From the NCBI RefSeq assembly GCF_000142905.1, contig NW_013657655.1:277708-341707 (forward strand): a stretch of 64,000 nt of DNA. The letters run 5' to 3'. Both the position numbers and the translations under genes were made by a program. Source of the stretch: Thecamonas trahens ATCC 50062 (Eukaryota; Apusozoa; Apusomonadida; Apusomonadidae). The notes below the pieces were generated by a model. It did no database searches. It saw only the letters and a list, made by a program, of their open reading frames with translations, and was not told the origin of the DNA. This document shows positions 1-10,956 of this stretch, one piece after another (positions within the stretch are counted from its first letter, which is position 1; every line of letters begins with the position of its first letter).

Positions 1-704
1 CAGGTGATGGAGCCCGGGATGCAGTTCAAGATCCCGTTCATCGAGTACCCGTACATTTACGACGTGCGGGCCAAGCCGTACACATACACCTCGCTGACGG
101 GATCCAAGGATCTGCAGATGATCAACGTGACGCTGCGTGTGCTGGCCAAGCCGGACGCGCGGATGCTGACGCAGATCCACCGCAAGATCGGTCCGCAGTT
201 TGACGAGACCGTCCTGCCGTCGATCGTCAACGAGGTGCTCAAGTCGGTTGTTGCCCAGTTCAACGCCTCGCAGCTTATCACCATGCGGTCGGACGTGTCG
301 ATCATGATCGGCAAGTCGCTCCGCCGGCGCTCTGCCGACTTTTACATCCTCCTGGACGACGTCTCGGTCACGCACCTCAACTTTCCAACGAGTACGCCCA
401 CGCCGTCGAGCAGAAGAAGGTCGCCGAGCAGGAGGCCGAGCGTGCCAAGATCCTTGTCGAGAAGGCATTGCAGGAGAAGGAGTCGTCCATCATTCGCGCC
501 AAGGGTGAGTCCGAGGCCGCCCTCCTCATCGGTGCCGCCATGTCCAACAACCCTGGCTATCTCGAGCTCATGCGCCTCGACAACGCCCGCGAGATCGCCA
601 ACATCATTGCCCGCTCCGGCAACATGGTGTACCTCAACTCGGACAACCTCCTGCTCAACCTCGTGTCCAACAAGAAGATCGAGCTTGCTGCTGAGAACGC
701 GTAG
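1..704 (+). CDS. PHB2: Prohibitin-2, 5' truncated by window edge, one frameshift
   Basis: Prohibitin-2 is the SPFH/band-7 scaffold that forms rings with PHB1 in the mitochondrial inner membrane. The window opens inside the gene, in the SPFH domain. Family landmarks are clear: GSKDLQM, VLPSIVNEVLKSVV, FNASQLIT, then after the break EQEAERAKILVEKA and the C-terminal coiled coil, KAKGES-like and SNNPGYLEL, ending with DNLLLNLVS, which is the PHB2 rather than PHB1 signature. The reading frame changes at 382-387: frame 1 carries the protein to LNF, and frame 3 carries it on from NEYAHAVEQ to the stop at 702-704. One extra T in the TTT run would join the two, so I read this as a base undercall, not a pseudogene. 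It converges with the RasGEF gene, whose stop lies 49 bases downstream. Confidence 0.9.
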
Positions 705-752
705 TCGTAAAAGCCACTCTTCAGCTTCACTGTCTTCTTCTCGAGAGCTTGT

Positions 753-3700
753 TCATTGGCGCGGCTCGGCGAGCAGGGAGAGGTCATAGCACGCGTCGTC
801 GTCCTTGCACTCCATATTGACGAGGTAGTGCGCGATGGGGAGCGAGACCTCGAACGGGTACGAGTCGTGCTGGTACTGCAAGATGTCGCGGATGACGTTG
901 GCGGCCATGCGGCGCTTGACCATGTTGATGAGTCCGCCGTCGATCTGGTCGTCGTTGCCGTCCTCAATAAACGTCAGGTCGGTGAGGTGGACACCGAGAT
1001 AGGGAATGCACGGAGGCTTGCAGATCCGGATGTGGTTGCGGAGCATGGCGTACGCCCGGTGGTTTGAGGTCAACGACTTGAGCGAGTCAAACTCGGCAAT
1101 GAGCTTCGAGTCGACTCGCGCCCAAGCCCGCTTGAGCCGGCGGACCGAGGCGTTGGAGAGCCCGGCGACGACTTCCATCACTCCATTGAGGTTGTTGAGC
1201 GCCTTGAGCTCCATGGCGAGCTTGATAAAGTAGGCGATGATCTTGGCCCGCGCCTTGGGCTTGAGCTTGGTGTTCTGCACTACTTCGGTCGTCACCCACA
1301 TCGTTGTTGTGTTGAAGTGGACAATGGTGCGGAAGATCGATGGCGCCGTCTTGGCCTTGTTTGGCCCGGACCAACGGTTGTTGAGGCACTCGGTGACCGG
1401 AATGGCCTGGTACATCTGCATTTCAAGGAGGCACATGTTCCGCGCGAGGTCCTTGATGTTGATCGAGAACGGGTTGGAGATGATCTGGCTCTTGGGCGGC
1501 GGCGGGAGCGACTCAAACGAGAGCTTCTTGGCTTTTCCTCTTGCGACGCCTTGAGCTTGCGGTCGAGGAGCGCGAGGAGCGACGCTGCCGGTCGCTTCAT
1601 GCCTGTTGCCGTCATGATGTTCGACGCAAAGTCCTTGAGCATGGCGAGCAAGTCTTCGTTCTCCTCAAAGTCACGAAAGTACTTGTCGAGCCATCCGCGG
1701 AGCACGTTGTACACCCGCAGCCGGATGGGGACCAGCTTGCGCTTCTTGAACTCGGCTTGCGCTGCTGCATCGAGCGACGCCGGCGCCGTGATGCAGTACC
1801 GCTCAATCATCTTTTCCATCAGCGCAATCGGGTTGGTAAACGACCGGTACGTGAGCATGAATGCCTGCACGTACTCCATGTCCGGGTATTTTTCAAACGT
1901 CAGCCGCTCGACAAGCCGGTACAGCGTCCCGCACTTGACCGACGGGTAAGACGACCCGCCGCCCGCAGCGCCCGACTGCGCTTCGGCCGGAAGCTCTTCC
2001 GGTGACATAAACTTGATGTCACGCTTGTCGGCAAAGTACGCCTCGGGTGAGTCGTCGGTGAGGAGCGAGAGCGAGAGCGATGCGTCCGACTCGCCGCCCT
2101 TACCTGCCCCGTCACCGGAGCTGGCGCCCGCAGCCTCGGCCTCGGCCGCTGCAGACGCCTTGGCCTTGGCCTTGGCTGCCGCCTTGGCCTCGGCTGCCTT
2201 CTGGATCCGCGCCGCCACATCCGACGCATCGCCCGGATCCTGCAGCAGGGAGTGCAGCTCCGAGAGCTTGGCCTCCGAGTACGTGCGGCCCTTGATTCGC
2301 CGCAGCGAGGCCCGCCCGGGCTTGAACGGCGACGCCGAGCTGCCCTCACCCGACGCAGACATGTCGAGCGACATGTGGCCCGAGCCCGAGTCCTCGCCGC
2401 CGCCCGACTCGGCGCCCTGCGGCAGCTCCATGCCAAACGCCCGCCGCATCTCGGCGAACCGGTCGACATCGTCGCCGTCAAGCGTCCCGTACACCGATGC
2501 CTCGAGAATTTCCTTGGTCGCCGCGTTGAGCGAGACGTCCATGGCGTCGGGCACCAACGAGCTGTCGCCGCTCGCCTCGGCCGCCGCCCGCAGCTGCGCC
2601 AGCCGCTGCTGCAGCCGTGCGTTCTCGTCGAGCAGCTCCTGGATGCCAAAGTACAGCTCGTCGTTCTCCTCCTCCCACTCCTCGAGGAGCTTGAGCTTGG
2701 AGAGGAGCTCGTTGACCCGGAGTGAGAGCATGCCCTTCTCCTCAAGCACGTTGAGCAGCGTCCTCCGGTAGTCGGCGTTGGTAGCGGCAGACTTGGTCGC
2801 CGTCCGCGTCAACGTCTGGATCTTCATCTTGGCCCCGGTCACCTCTGCCACAAGCGCCTCGACGTCCGACGTCAGCGCCGCCGCCTCGCTCTCAAACGCT
2901 GCCTTGGCGGACTCCAGCTCGGCAATCGTCGTCCGCAGCTCGGCCATAGCCGCCTCGTTCGACGCCACCTGCGCTGCCAGTGCTGCGCCCTCGCGCGAGT
3001 TGCTCGAGTCGAGCGAAATGGCCTGTGCATCCTCCACCTTGGCCGCAAGCACCACGTTGACCTTGCGGATCTTGGCCATCTGCGCACGCAAAAACTCATT
3101 CTGTGCCTTCCACTGCGCCGCGTGCTTTTGCGAGTCACGTTCGCGAGCAAGAATCTCCTTCCGCTTCTCGATTCTCGCCCCGAGCTTCTTCTTGGACTTG
3201 CGCGCCTCAGCCTTGGTCGCCAGATTCGCGTTGAGCGCCGCGGTCAGCTTGTCCATCTTGGCCTGGGCCTCGGCTCGCTGCGAGTCCACCAGTTGGATCT
3301 GCCGCTCGAGCTGTGCGTTCTGCGTCTGCCACAGCTGGGCGTTTTCCATCGTCGCCTTCAGTTCAGTCCACTGCTGCATGAGCGTTGTCTTGTCGTCCAG
3401 TAGCTGCGCGAGCTGCGTCCGCATCTCCTGCATTCGGCTCATCGAGTTCTCCGAGTTTTCCAACTCCTGGAGCCGAATGTTGAGCGCGTGCTTCTCGATC
3501 ACCAGGTGCTGCAGCTTGATCCGCACCTTGCGCTGCACGTGCTCGGCCTCGGACTCGGCCTGCCGGATGTGCTCAATGAGCATTGCCGCCTCGGCCGCCT
3601 CCTCTGCTGTCCGCGGTGGGGCCTTGGGCCGTGGTGGCGGCACCGGCTTCACACTCCGCGCCATAGCCTCGCCGCCTGACGCCGAGCCCGAGCCCGATTC

Positions 3701-3943
3701 GCCGCCCTCGCCCTCGCCGCCTCTCGTCGCAGCCACCTGTTCGGCGAGCTTCTCATTTTCGGCCTGCAGCGCCTCGGCGCGCTCGGTCAGCCGCCGCCGC
3801 TCCGAAATCTGCGACGCAAGCTTGAACTTGACCTTTTCCCGGAACGTCTCCATGTCCGCCTCGGCCTGCTCTAGCTCAGCCTTGAGCTCGAGGTTGGCCT
3901 TTTGCGCATGGCTAAAGTTTTGGCTTTCGCTGCCTGACGCCAT
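753..3943 (-). CDS. Coiled-coil Ras guanine-nucleotide exchange factor (RasGEF 1), one frameshift
   Basis: About 1,060 residues from the chosen start MASGSES at 3943; codons upstream in the same frame are proline-rich translation of a C/T-rich leader and are not credible protein. Residues about 5-560 are almost continuous charged coiled coil, followed by a Ser/Gly/Ala-rich linker. The REM (RasGEF_N) domain is at about 660-790 (VKCGTLYRLVERLTF, AFMLTYRSFTNP). The catalytic CDC25 domain is about 815-1050 (MCLLEMQMYQAI, ALNNLNGVMEVVAGL, YLGVHLTDLTFIEDGN). The domain is predicted to load GTP on a Ras-family GTPase; the coiled coil suggests oligomerisation or cytoskeletal targeting. The frame breaks at about 1531-1537 between KASQEEK and KKLSFES; one missing A in the sense-strand run AAAA explains it. 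No other RasGEF in the window shares this N-terminus. Confidence 0.9.
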
Positions 3944-4508
3944 GAGCCCTTCTCGTGCCACCGTCGTCCAGAAAACCAGGGGTATGGGGGTGCGGGGAGA
4001 GAGAGAGAGGAAGGGAGTGGGGAATGGGGGGGGGGGGGGGAGGGGAGGGAGGGGAGGGGTGACGGAGGGTGGTGGGGGGGGGGGGAGGGGGAGGGGTAGA
4101 GAGCGGTGGGCACAAAAGGGGGGGGAGGGAGGGAAGGCTGCCTGGCCTGATCGCCTCGACCTGCCAGTCGGCCAGGTTGTGGCGGTTGGGGAGAAAGGGC
4201 GAAACATGACGGCGGGAAGGCCAAAAAAAATGACAATATGCGTCGTTCACGCAGCAATCACAAGACCACGCAGTGGTGCACGGAGGGCGGGAGGGGGCAG
4301 GGGGAAGTCAGGCGGTCAGAGGGATCGGTTTTACTCGATGTCTCGGCACTGCTCGCTTGCGTTGATGGTTCGGCGTGGCGAGCGATGGATGGCTTGCGTG
4401 AGGAAAGGCTGGCCAGTGGCTGGCGCTACAGTTGCAAAAGGTTGACGACAGCCGCCTGCTGGTGCAGCTCCACTTTCGTCACCGACATACGGCGGCAGTC
4501 CGGCTCCA
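3944..4508. other. Intergenic: leader of RasGEF 1 and 3' side of DNAI7
   Basis: No supportable gene. On the minus strand, just upstream of the RasGEF start, positions about 4027-4130 are almost pure C/T, with runs of 8-11 C. This type of tract precedes many starts in the window. The remainder (about 4140-4508) is ordinary GC-rich sequence downstream of DNAI7. Confidence 0.5.
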
Positions 4509-6445
4509 CTACTCGGCAACAAAGGAAAACGGACGGACAATGTTGAGCATGTGGCGGACCGACTCGGTGAAGCGGTCCGAGGCAGCACGGCAGACCATGA
4601 TGGCCTCCTGCAAGCACACCTCCTTGACGCAGTTGTACACGTTGCGGTGGAGGGCGAGGCCGTCCTGCTTCTCCTCAGTAAAGTGCTCCGAGTCGTCGTT
4701 GGCCTTGAGGACGGCGGCGTCGTGGTGGCGATGGTCATAGAGGATGGTGAGGTACGGCTCGATGTCGCTGCCCGGGTCGAGGCGCGAGGCCGCCGGCGCC
4801 TCTGACGCTGCAGCCTGGTCGAGAGCCTGGCGGATCTTGAGGACAGCCTTCTTGGCAGAGCGGCCGGCGTTCCACTTGGAGTAGCCGAGCGAGAAAGAGG
4901 GCGCGAGGAGGCAGAGCTCGGCGTGGAGAGCGTCCTCGAGCGAGCGGTCCTTGACCCGAACACCAGTGAGGCGCGGGACTGAGGCATTGGTGGGAATCAT
5001 GTTGATGCCAATGCGCGCGAGCTTAATCATGAACAGGTATGGCGAGAGCCGCGAGTTGCGCAGCTCCTTGAAGCAGTCGTCAAGCGGCTTTGTGAGCCGG
5101 CAGTAGCCCTCACCAATCTCGACGACAATCTGCATCTCGCCGCCCATGAGCGAGAGCATGGCCTTGTTGGGCTCGGCCGGCGCAAGGAGCCAGTGCTCAA
5201 ACGGAAGGTCAATGTAGCGAGGCTGAAGGAGGGCGGTCGGTGCGGCGTGGATGGTTTCGAACGAGAGGACCCGTGTGACTGGGTCAAAGGTCGAAGCCTC
5301 GATGCCGTCGGTCCGCCAAATGCCGACCTGCGCGTCCCACCAGCCAAGCAGCGGCGACTTGGAGCGGACAAAGACAGCGTCGGGGACGATCCATGTGATC
5401 TTGATGCGCTTCCACGACGGCGACGGCGCAACCGGTGCCGAAGCCGGGTCGGTCCCGGGCGGCACAATCGGATAGCCGAGCCGGCGAACTGTGTGGGCGA
5501 GCTCGGTGACCGGGCGCAGCGTCCAGCCCTTGAGCGTCTTGGGCGACGGCGGAACGTCGAGCAGGTCAAAATGTAGGATGCCGCCAAGCGTCATGTATTC
5601 ATCCGAGACCGAGGTCGGCGTTAGGTTGTCCCAGTTGGTGTGGACAAACCGCATGGCGACAGAGGCGAGGGCAAGGCCCTTTGAGATGGACGTGGTGATG
5701 CCGACGTCGCGGAACTCGCGCGACTTGACCCGCAGGTTCTTGGCGACGTTGACCCAGAGCGCGTAGCGGACGTCTGGGAGCGCCACCTCAACCTGGCACT
5801 CCAGCTTGTCGTCGGTAAATGCGTCGGCGTGCTGGATGAGGTGCGCGGTGAGGGCATCGATCTTGGTCGTCGCCACCGACCGGAGCTCGGCAACCTTGGC
5901 CTCCAGCCGCGCCATGGCCGCGGTGTCGCTCCGCTCAAACGCGCGTGCGAGGACTCGCTCAATGTCAGCCACAACCACGTTGGACTCTTGCACCTTGTTG
6001 AGCGCCTCGACGTGGTCTGCGACAGAGGCTTCGGCCCAAAGTCGGAGGTACGTGTTCATCTCGCGCTCAGACCGCGGGTCCGGCAGAGGCTCGCACTCGA
6101 CGTGGCGCGCCCACGCCTCGGCAGCTTCGGCGTCCGAGTCCCACAGCTCAACCTCGACCGTCCGTTCACCGAGCCAGACCTGGATCTCTGCGTGCTCCTC
6201 CTCACGCTTCTCCTGCTCCTCCTCGAGCTTGAGCTTCATCAGCTCGCGCTCCTTGGCCTGCCGCGCCTCCTCTTCGATCCGCTCGCGCTCCAGCCGCGCA
6301 TACTCTTCAATCAGGGCCAGCCGCTGCGCCTCAGCCTCGGCTTTGGCCAATGCTGCCCGCTGCTTCTTGGTCATCTTCTTCTTTTCCGCTTCTTAGTCTT
6401 CTTGCGCCCCACGCCGCCGCGCGACGTTGTGCCGTTGTCCGCCAT
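4509..6445 (-). CDS. DNAI7: Dynein axonemal intermediate chain 7 (CASC1) homologue, frameshift near the N-terminus
   Basis: About 645 residues. It opens with a Lys-rich stretch and a Glu/Arg-rich coiled coil (MTKKQRAALAKAEAEAQRL, EEYARLERERIEEEAR), the hallmark of the CASC1 N-terminal domain, followed by the family core with FVHTNWDNLTPTSVSDEYM, SFETIHAAPTALLQPRY and GEMQIVVEIGEGYCRL, and a helical C-terminal domain ending RHMLNIVRPFSFVAE. Known members are axonemal dynein-associated proteins of motile cilia, so this points to a flagellated cell. The start is uncertain: MADNGTTSRGG at 6445 is in a different frame from the main body, and the two join as ...KKRKKKKMTKKQ if one A is missing at about 6384-6389. 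Without that correction translation could start at 6374. Human CASC1 has a similar poly-Lys start, which favours the longer form. Confidence 0.85.
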
Positions 6446-7225
6446 GGCAGTGTAGGGGGAAGGGGGGAGAAGGTGACAGAGGGGGAGGGAGACAAGAGGG
6501 ACAGAGAGGTTGGAGTATGGGGAGGTGAGGAGGACGCACTCGATATGGCACGTTGGGTGGTAGGCGCCGTCGTGGTCGTAGGTCCGTCGGGCTGTAGGGG
6601 GGGAGGGGGAGGGGGGGGGAGGGGCACGTCGGGCGCGAAGGACTGCGTTCGTTGACAGCAGTGCCGCAGCAGGGCGTTTGGGGGAAGGGGGGGGGGGGGG
6701 TGGGGGTGTGAGGGGAGTTGGTGAGAGAAAAAATATTCGGTCTCGGTGGAGAAATGGTGGGTAACGCAGAGAGGGCGGGGGAAGGGGGGGGGGCGAGAAA
6801 CGGACAGTCTTCCCGGGGTAAGGCACGGTGGCTTGTTTGTAGAACAACAGAGGTAACTTGACTCAGGTCCTTGGCAGGGACGACCAAGCGCAGCACATGC
6901 CACCTCCCGTGGCATCCCGTGCATACGGGCCGGCTGAACGAACTCTGTATGTGGCTGTGGTGAGCGTTCTGTAGCCTGTCACCGTCCCCCCCTGTCCCCC
7001 TCCCGCCCTCCTTCCTTGCAAGTCAATAGCAACCCGGGATGACGTCCACCATTTCGTTTGGCCAATAGGCTCACGCGTGAGCGGGGGATATATCCCTTCG
7101 CGTGTGGCTAGGGATGGGAGTGGGTGAATAAGCTTGGAGAACAGGGAAGGAGTGTGAGCAGGACATTTGCACTTACTCTTGTGTGGCTTGGTTGTGATGG
7201 CGGTGGCTGGTGACGGCCGAATGGC
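6446..7225. other. Divergent intergenic region between DNAI7 and the RRM gene
   Basis: The DNAI7 side (about 6455-6800) is C/T-rich on the minus strand with long C runs, again a leader-type tract. The RRM-gene side carries promoter-like motifs at 7040-7095, listed separately. A first exon of the RRM gene may lie in 7100-7300 but I could not fix it. Confidence 0.4.
7040..7095 (+). promoter_or_regulatory. Candidate promoter of the RRM gene
   Basis: Within 56 bases there are a CRE-like TGACGTCC (7040), a CCAAT box (7062), a perfect 14-base palindrome GCTCACGCGTGAGC at 7069-7082 containing the ACGCGT core seen in cell-cycle MCB elements, and a TATA-like palindrome GGATATATCC at 7086-7095. Spacing and order resemble a classical core promoter firing rightwards. 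Function is inferred from motifs only. Confidence 0.35.
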
Positions 7226-9705
7226 GTGGTGCTGGCCTCTCGCTGTGGACGTGCGGGGATCTCGGGGGGGGGGGTCTGTCTTGGCCATGCGTCCCTCAAC
7301 AGATATGTTGGCTCGCTGGATTTGAGAGTGACTCGCGAGGAACTGGAGCAGGTTGCGCTGGACGCACTGGCCGAGGCCGAGGAGGCGCTTGCGAGTGAGT
7401 TTGGGGGAGGAGGCGGCAGCAGCAGCAGCAAGCGGGGGCTCTCGTCAGAGCCGAGCGGGCGCGCCGGGCGCAAGGGCGGGAGTCGGACGGGCTCCAGCGG
7501 GCGCGGGGGCCGAAAGAGTAGGGGCAGTCGGCGGTCGTCGTCGCAGTCGGGCGGACGTGCGAGCTCGTCGCTCGGCACGGTTGTCTCTGCCAAAATCATT
7601 CTGGATGCCGAGACGCACGGGTCTGCCGGGTATGGGTTTGTGGAGTTTGAGACGCGCGAAGGTGCACAGGCAGCAATGCCGATTCTCCAGGGCCGGCGAG
7701 TGCGTGCGCTGCGGATCCGAATTAATTGGGCGGTGCAAGGCTCGCGGCGGGTGGCGGACGAGGACGGGCTGCACTCGCTGTTTGTAGGCGACTTGTGCAA
7801 GTCTGTGGACGACGACATGCTGCACGATGCGTTTGCGCATTTTTCGAGCCTCACGTCGGCGCGGGTGATGTGGGACGTGCGAACCGGGACGTCGCGCGAG
7901 TTTGGGTTTGTCTCTTTCCGCGACGCCAGTGACGCCGAGCGTGCGCTCAAGACCATGGGTGGGACGATGCTGGGGCGGCGCCCGATCCGGGTCAACCGAG
8001 CCAACAAGAAGACGCACTCGAAGAACACTGCCGTGGGCACGGCAGCGGTGATGGTGGAGCGTGCGCCGAGCACAGGAACCGGGGTCAAGGTTCCGACCGG
8101 CTCACGCGACGGCACTCTCGTCATGTACACCGACGGCGACTTTGGGAGGCTCTCTGCGCTCGGGCGCGGCTCGTGCGAGCTCTTCCTCTCCAAGCTCAAG
8201 TCGAAGATGTCTGTGGGCGAGTTTGAGGCGGCGCTTGCCAAGCACGGAGTCATTGAGACTATTGTGTACAACCGCAAAAAGGGCACGTGCCGGGTCACAT
8301 TTGAGTCGCACCACCAGGCTGTTTCTGCCATCATCGGCCTGCACGGGTGGGCGCCGGCCGGCTGCCCACCGCTGCAGGTGGCGTGGTCCAACTCAGGCCG
8401 GTCGCGGTCGCTGCAGCGGACGGCGTCGGCGCCGATGGGACCGGCCAGTGGCAGATTTGGCGAGCGTGGGCGGAGCGGCGACTCGGCCGACGCGTCCCGT
8501 TGTGCTGGATTGACTGACACGCGTCCGCCGTCGTACCTCGCGCCGTCGGCGTCGATGGCGTTTGACGCCTACTCGGGCCTCGGCTCGGGCCATGGCTCGG
8601 GCGAGGTGAGAGACTTGTACGCGCCGAGGCGCGGGAGCTCGCGGCGAAGCCCGCTGAGCGGCGGAAGCAGTACCAGTCATCAGTCGTCGGCGTCGATCTC
8701 ACCCGACGCGATGGCGTACGCGCCGCCGCCGGGCTTTGTGAGCGCGGGCGGGTCGGCGCCGAGCATGGCAGCGCCGGGCTTTGGCGGCTATGGTCCGCCG
8801 CCAGGCATGGGCGGCGCCGCCGGGGTGGCGCCGGGCAGCAACGGGTTTGTGTACCCGGGCTACCCGATGCCGTTCGCGGCACCTGGGCTCGGCGGCTTTG
8901 TCCCAGGCATGTCGGATGCGATAGCCGGGCGCGACCCGTGGGCCTCACCAATGTTTGCCAACTCGACGGGCCTGTCCGGCTCGGGCATAGCGACCGGTCG
9001 CAACGGGAGGCCACTGTCGTACCCGCCGCGGGCCAATCAGTCGGAGCCGTCGAGCCCAACAGGCGTGGTTGCGCCCCCACTGGGCCGCTGCTGAGCGTGC
9101 CTGGTGACCGCGGCGAGCGCGGCGACCGGTCGCCGTCACCCTTCAACAACCAGCGGACCGGGACGACCGAGTCGCTCTCATCACGCTCGCCGTCGCCAAC
9201 GCTCTACTCGCGCTCGCTCTCTGCCCAGTCGAGCACCTCGGGCCTCGCCGGTCTCGCGGCATCGCTCAACCTAGTCCCGCCGAGTCGGACCGGCGGTGCA
9301 CCGCCGCCTGACGACGGCGAGGAAACGCCTGAGTCTGGCGAGGCGTCACCGACGCTCGGCCTTCGGCGGTCGTCGTCGCTCACCACCACGGGCGAGTCGC
9401 TCGCCTCGCTCAACCGGTCGCACTCGGAGACCGTCCCGCCGCGCTCGGTCTGGACCGACGACCGCATCTCTTTCCCTTCTATGGGCGGCGCCGCCGGCGC
9501 GCCCTCCTCTGTACCTGTCCTCCTCCTCCCGCATGCTTCGCTCTCACCGCACGTCTCGGACGACCAGTCCTGGCTCCCATCGTCGCCCTCGCTCCATAAG
9601 TCGCGGTCGATGACCGACGTGCGCTTGGCGCAATTGGCGTTTGAATCGGCACAGGAGCCCGCAATGGCTGCTCGCCCGCGCAATGGCGCTCCTCCACCGT
9701 CCTGA
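7226..9705 (+). CDS. Three-RRM RNA-binding protein, TIA-1/Nam8-like, one frameshift; 5' end unresolved
   Basis: Readable protein begins at about 7304 with the RNP2 strand of RRM1 (YVGSLDLRVTREEL); upstream residues are not convincing and a first exon or a miscalled G run at 7262-7273 is likely. RRM1 is split: after helix 1 about 80 Gly/Ser/Arg residues are inserted before strand 2 and the RNP1 GYGFVEFE. RRM2 (SLFVGDLCKSVDDDML to EFGFVSFRDA, MLGRRPIRVN) is the best copy and strongly TIA-1/Nam8-like. RRM3 (about 8180-8390) has a degenerate RNP1, GTCRVTFES. The rest is Ser/Pro/Gly-rich and disordered. The frame breaks at about 9073-9080; one missing C joins VVAPP to TGPLLSVPGDRG and extends the protein to 9705. 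Probable role is mRNA splicing or stability control; target unknown. Confidence 0.8.
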
Positions 9706-9846
9706 GTGCACCAGCCCTCCGCTCCAGCAGTCCTAGGAGCACGGCTGTCATTAAAGTCGCGGGAGCGCAGGCGCAGTGTGAGGGGGGGCGGGCATGGCTT
9801 TGGCTGTACTAGACTACCTGCTTGGCTGACAGGCTAACACGTTGGA

Positions 9847-10564
9847 TCAGCTGCGACGTGCAAAGCGCCGGCGCGGCTTGGGCTTGGATGAGTCAGAGCC
9901 AGCGCCGGCGGCAGCAACGGCGGCATCGGCAGCATGCTTGGCGGTGGGGGCCGAGGCCGAGGCCGAGGCCACACGCGGGCGGCCGGCGACCAGGCGGTCG
10001 GCAACACCAGCCACCTTCCAGTCGTGGGCAACCAGGACGAGGTTCTCCTTTTCTGCGGCAAAGATCTTGGGCATGTCCTGGGGCATACCCGGCTGGCCGC
10101 CGGCCTGGCCCATCTGCTGCTTGAGCAGCTTGGAATCGTCGGCGGCGTTGCCGTCGGACAGGATGATGTCGAGGATGCCGCGGAGGCCAAAGAGGTTGAG
10201 AAAGTACCACGAGAGTGAAGAGACGTACGCCACGTTGAGGTCCGAGAGCTGGATGCCCTGCTGGAGCATGGCCTTGAAGGGCGAGGTGAGTGGGAAGGGG
10301 ACGCGAAGGATGACAAAGCCAGAGAAAAAGTAGTTGACGATGCCCATGGTGAGGATCTGCGGGACAATCATGGCCATCTGCGACGACATCATGTTCGACA
10401 TGGCCGGGTTGTTGGCCATGGCATCGAGCGCGTTGACCTGCTCCCGCTCCTGGTTGTACATCCCGTGCTCGCCATCGATGAAGAACTGCCGCCGCCGCTC
10501 AAACGCCGCACGCGGCAGCCAGTGCCCATGCGCCTCCAGTAGCTTGCCACGGCGGACCAATTGC
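9847..10564 (-). CDS. EMC3: ER membrane protein complex subunit 3, 3' exon (5' exons at or beyond a gap)
   Basis: EMC3 is a core membrane-insertase subunit of the ER membrane complex (Oxa1 superfamily). The exon encodes the family hallmarks GKLLEAHGHWLPRAAF, the TM segment with YFFSGFVILRVPFPLT, the motif MLQQGIQLSDL, SSLSWYFLNLFGLRGI and NAADDSKLLKQQM, and an Ala/Ser-rich basic tail that is longer than usual. A splice acceptor (CGCACAG on the minus strand) lies at 10565-10571, with the exon in phase 2. The missing N-terminus, including the first transmembrane helix, should sit in or just beyond the 177-N gap at 10624-10800. The gene is divergent from the CRT-like transporter. Confidence 0.9.
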
Positions 10565-10623
10565 CTGTGCGTGTGTGGAGATAAAGAGAGAGAGGAGGTT
10601 GGAGGGGGGTAGAGGACGTCCAT

Positions 10624-10800
10624 NNNNNNNNNNNNNNNNNNNNNNNNNNNNNNNNNNNNNNNNNNNNNNNNNNNNNNNNNNNNNNNNNNNNNNNNNNNNN
10701 NNNNNNNNNNNNNNNNNNNNNNNNNNNNNNNNNNNNNNNNNNNNNNNNNNNNNNNNNNNNNNNNNNNNNNNNNNNNNNNNNNNNNNNNNNNNNNNNNNNN
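10624..10800. other. Assembly gap (177 N)
   Basis: Run of undetermined bases between the EMC3 3' exon and its expected 5' exon. The right flank ends in a long G run (about 10841-10858), which probably stopped the reads. Confidence 0.95.
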
Positions 10801-10956
10801 ATTCATAGGCCACGACTCAAGCGGGAGACCGGGACGCACGGGGGGGGGGGGGGGGGGGCGGGGCGCGGTGGGAGCGGGGGGCGGGGGTAAGGCGGTACAC
10901 GACTCGAGTCTCGCTGTGAGGCCGGGGTGTAGGACGGTGACGGAGAAAAGGACACG

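Noticed and set aside
2778-4445. 555-codon open frame antisense to RasGEF 1
   Set aside because: Cys/Ser-rich mirror of the coiled coil; extends into a poly-G leader with no protein character.
6331-6924. Pro/His/Ser-rich minus-strand reading frames upstream of DNAI7
   Set aside because: Translation of the C/T-rich leader in all three frames; no conservation-type signal.
7108-8520. 470-codon open frame antisense to the RRM gene
   Set aside because: Arg/Pro/Ser-rich with no motif, whereas the plus strand encodes three RRMs.
10575-10813. Open frames crossing the N runs
   Set aside because: Undetermined bases cannot support a reading frame.
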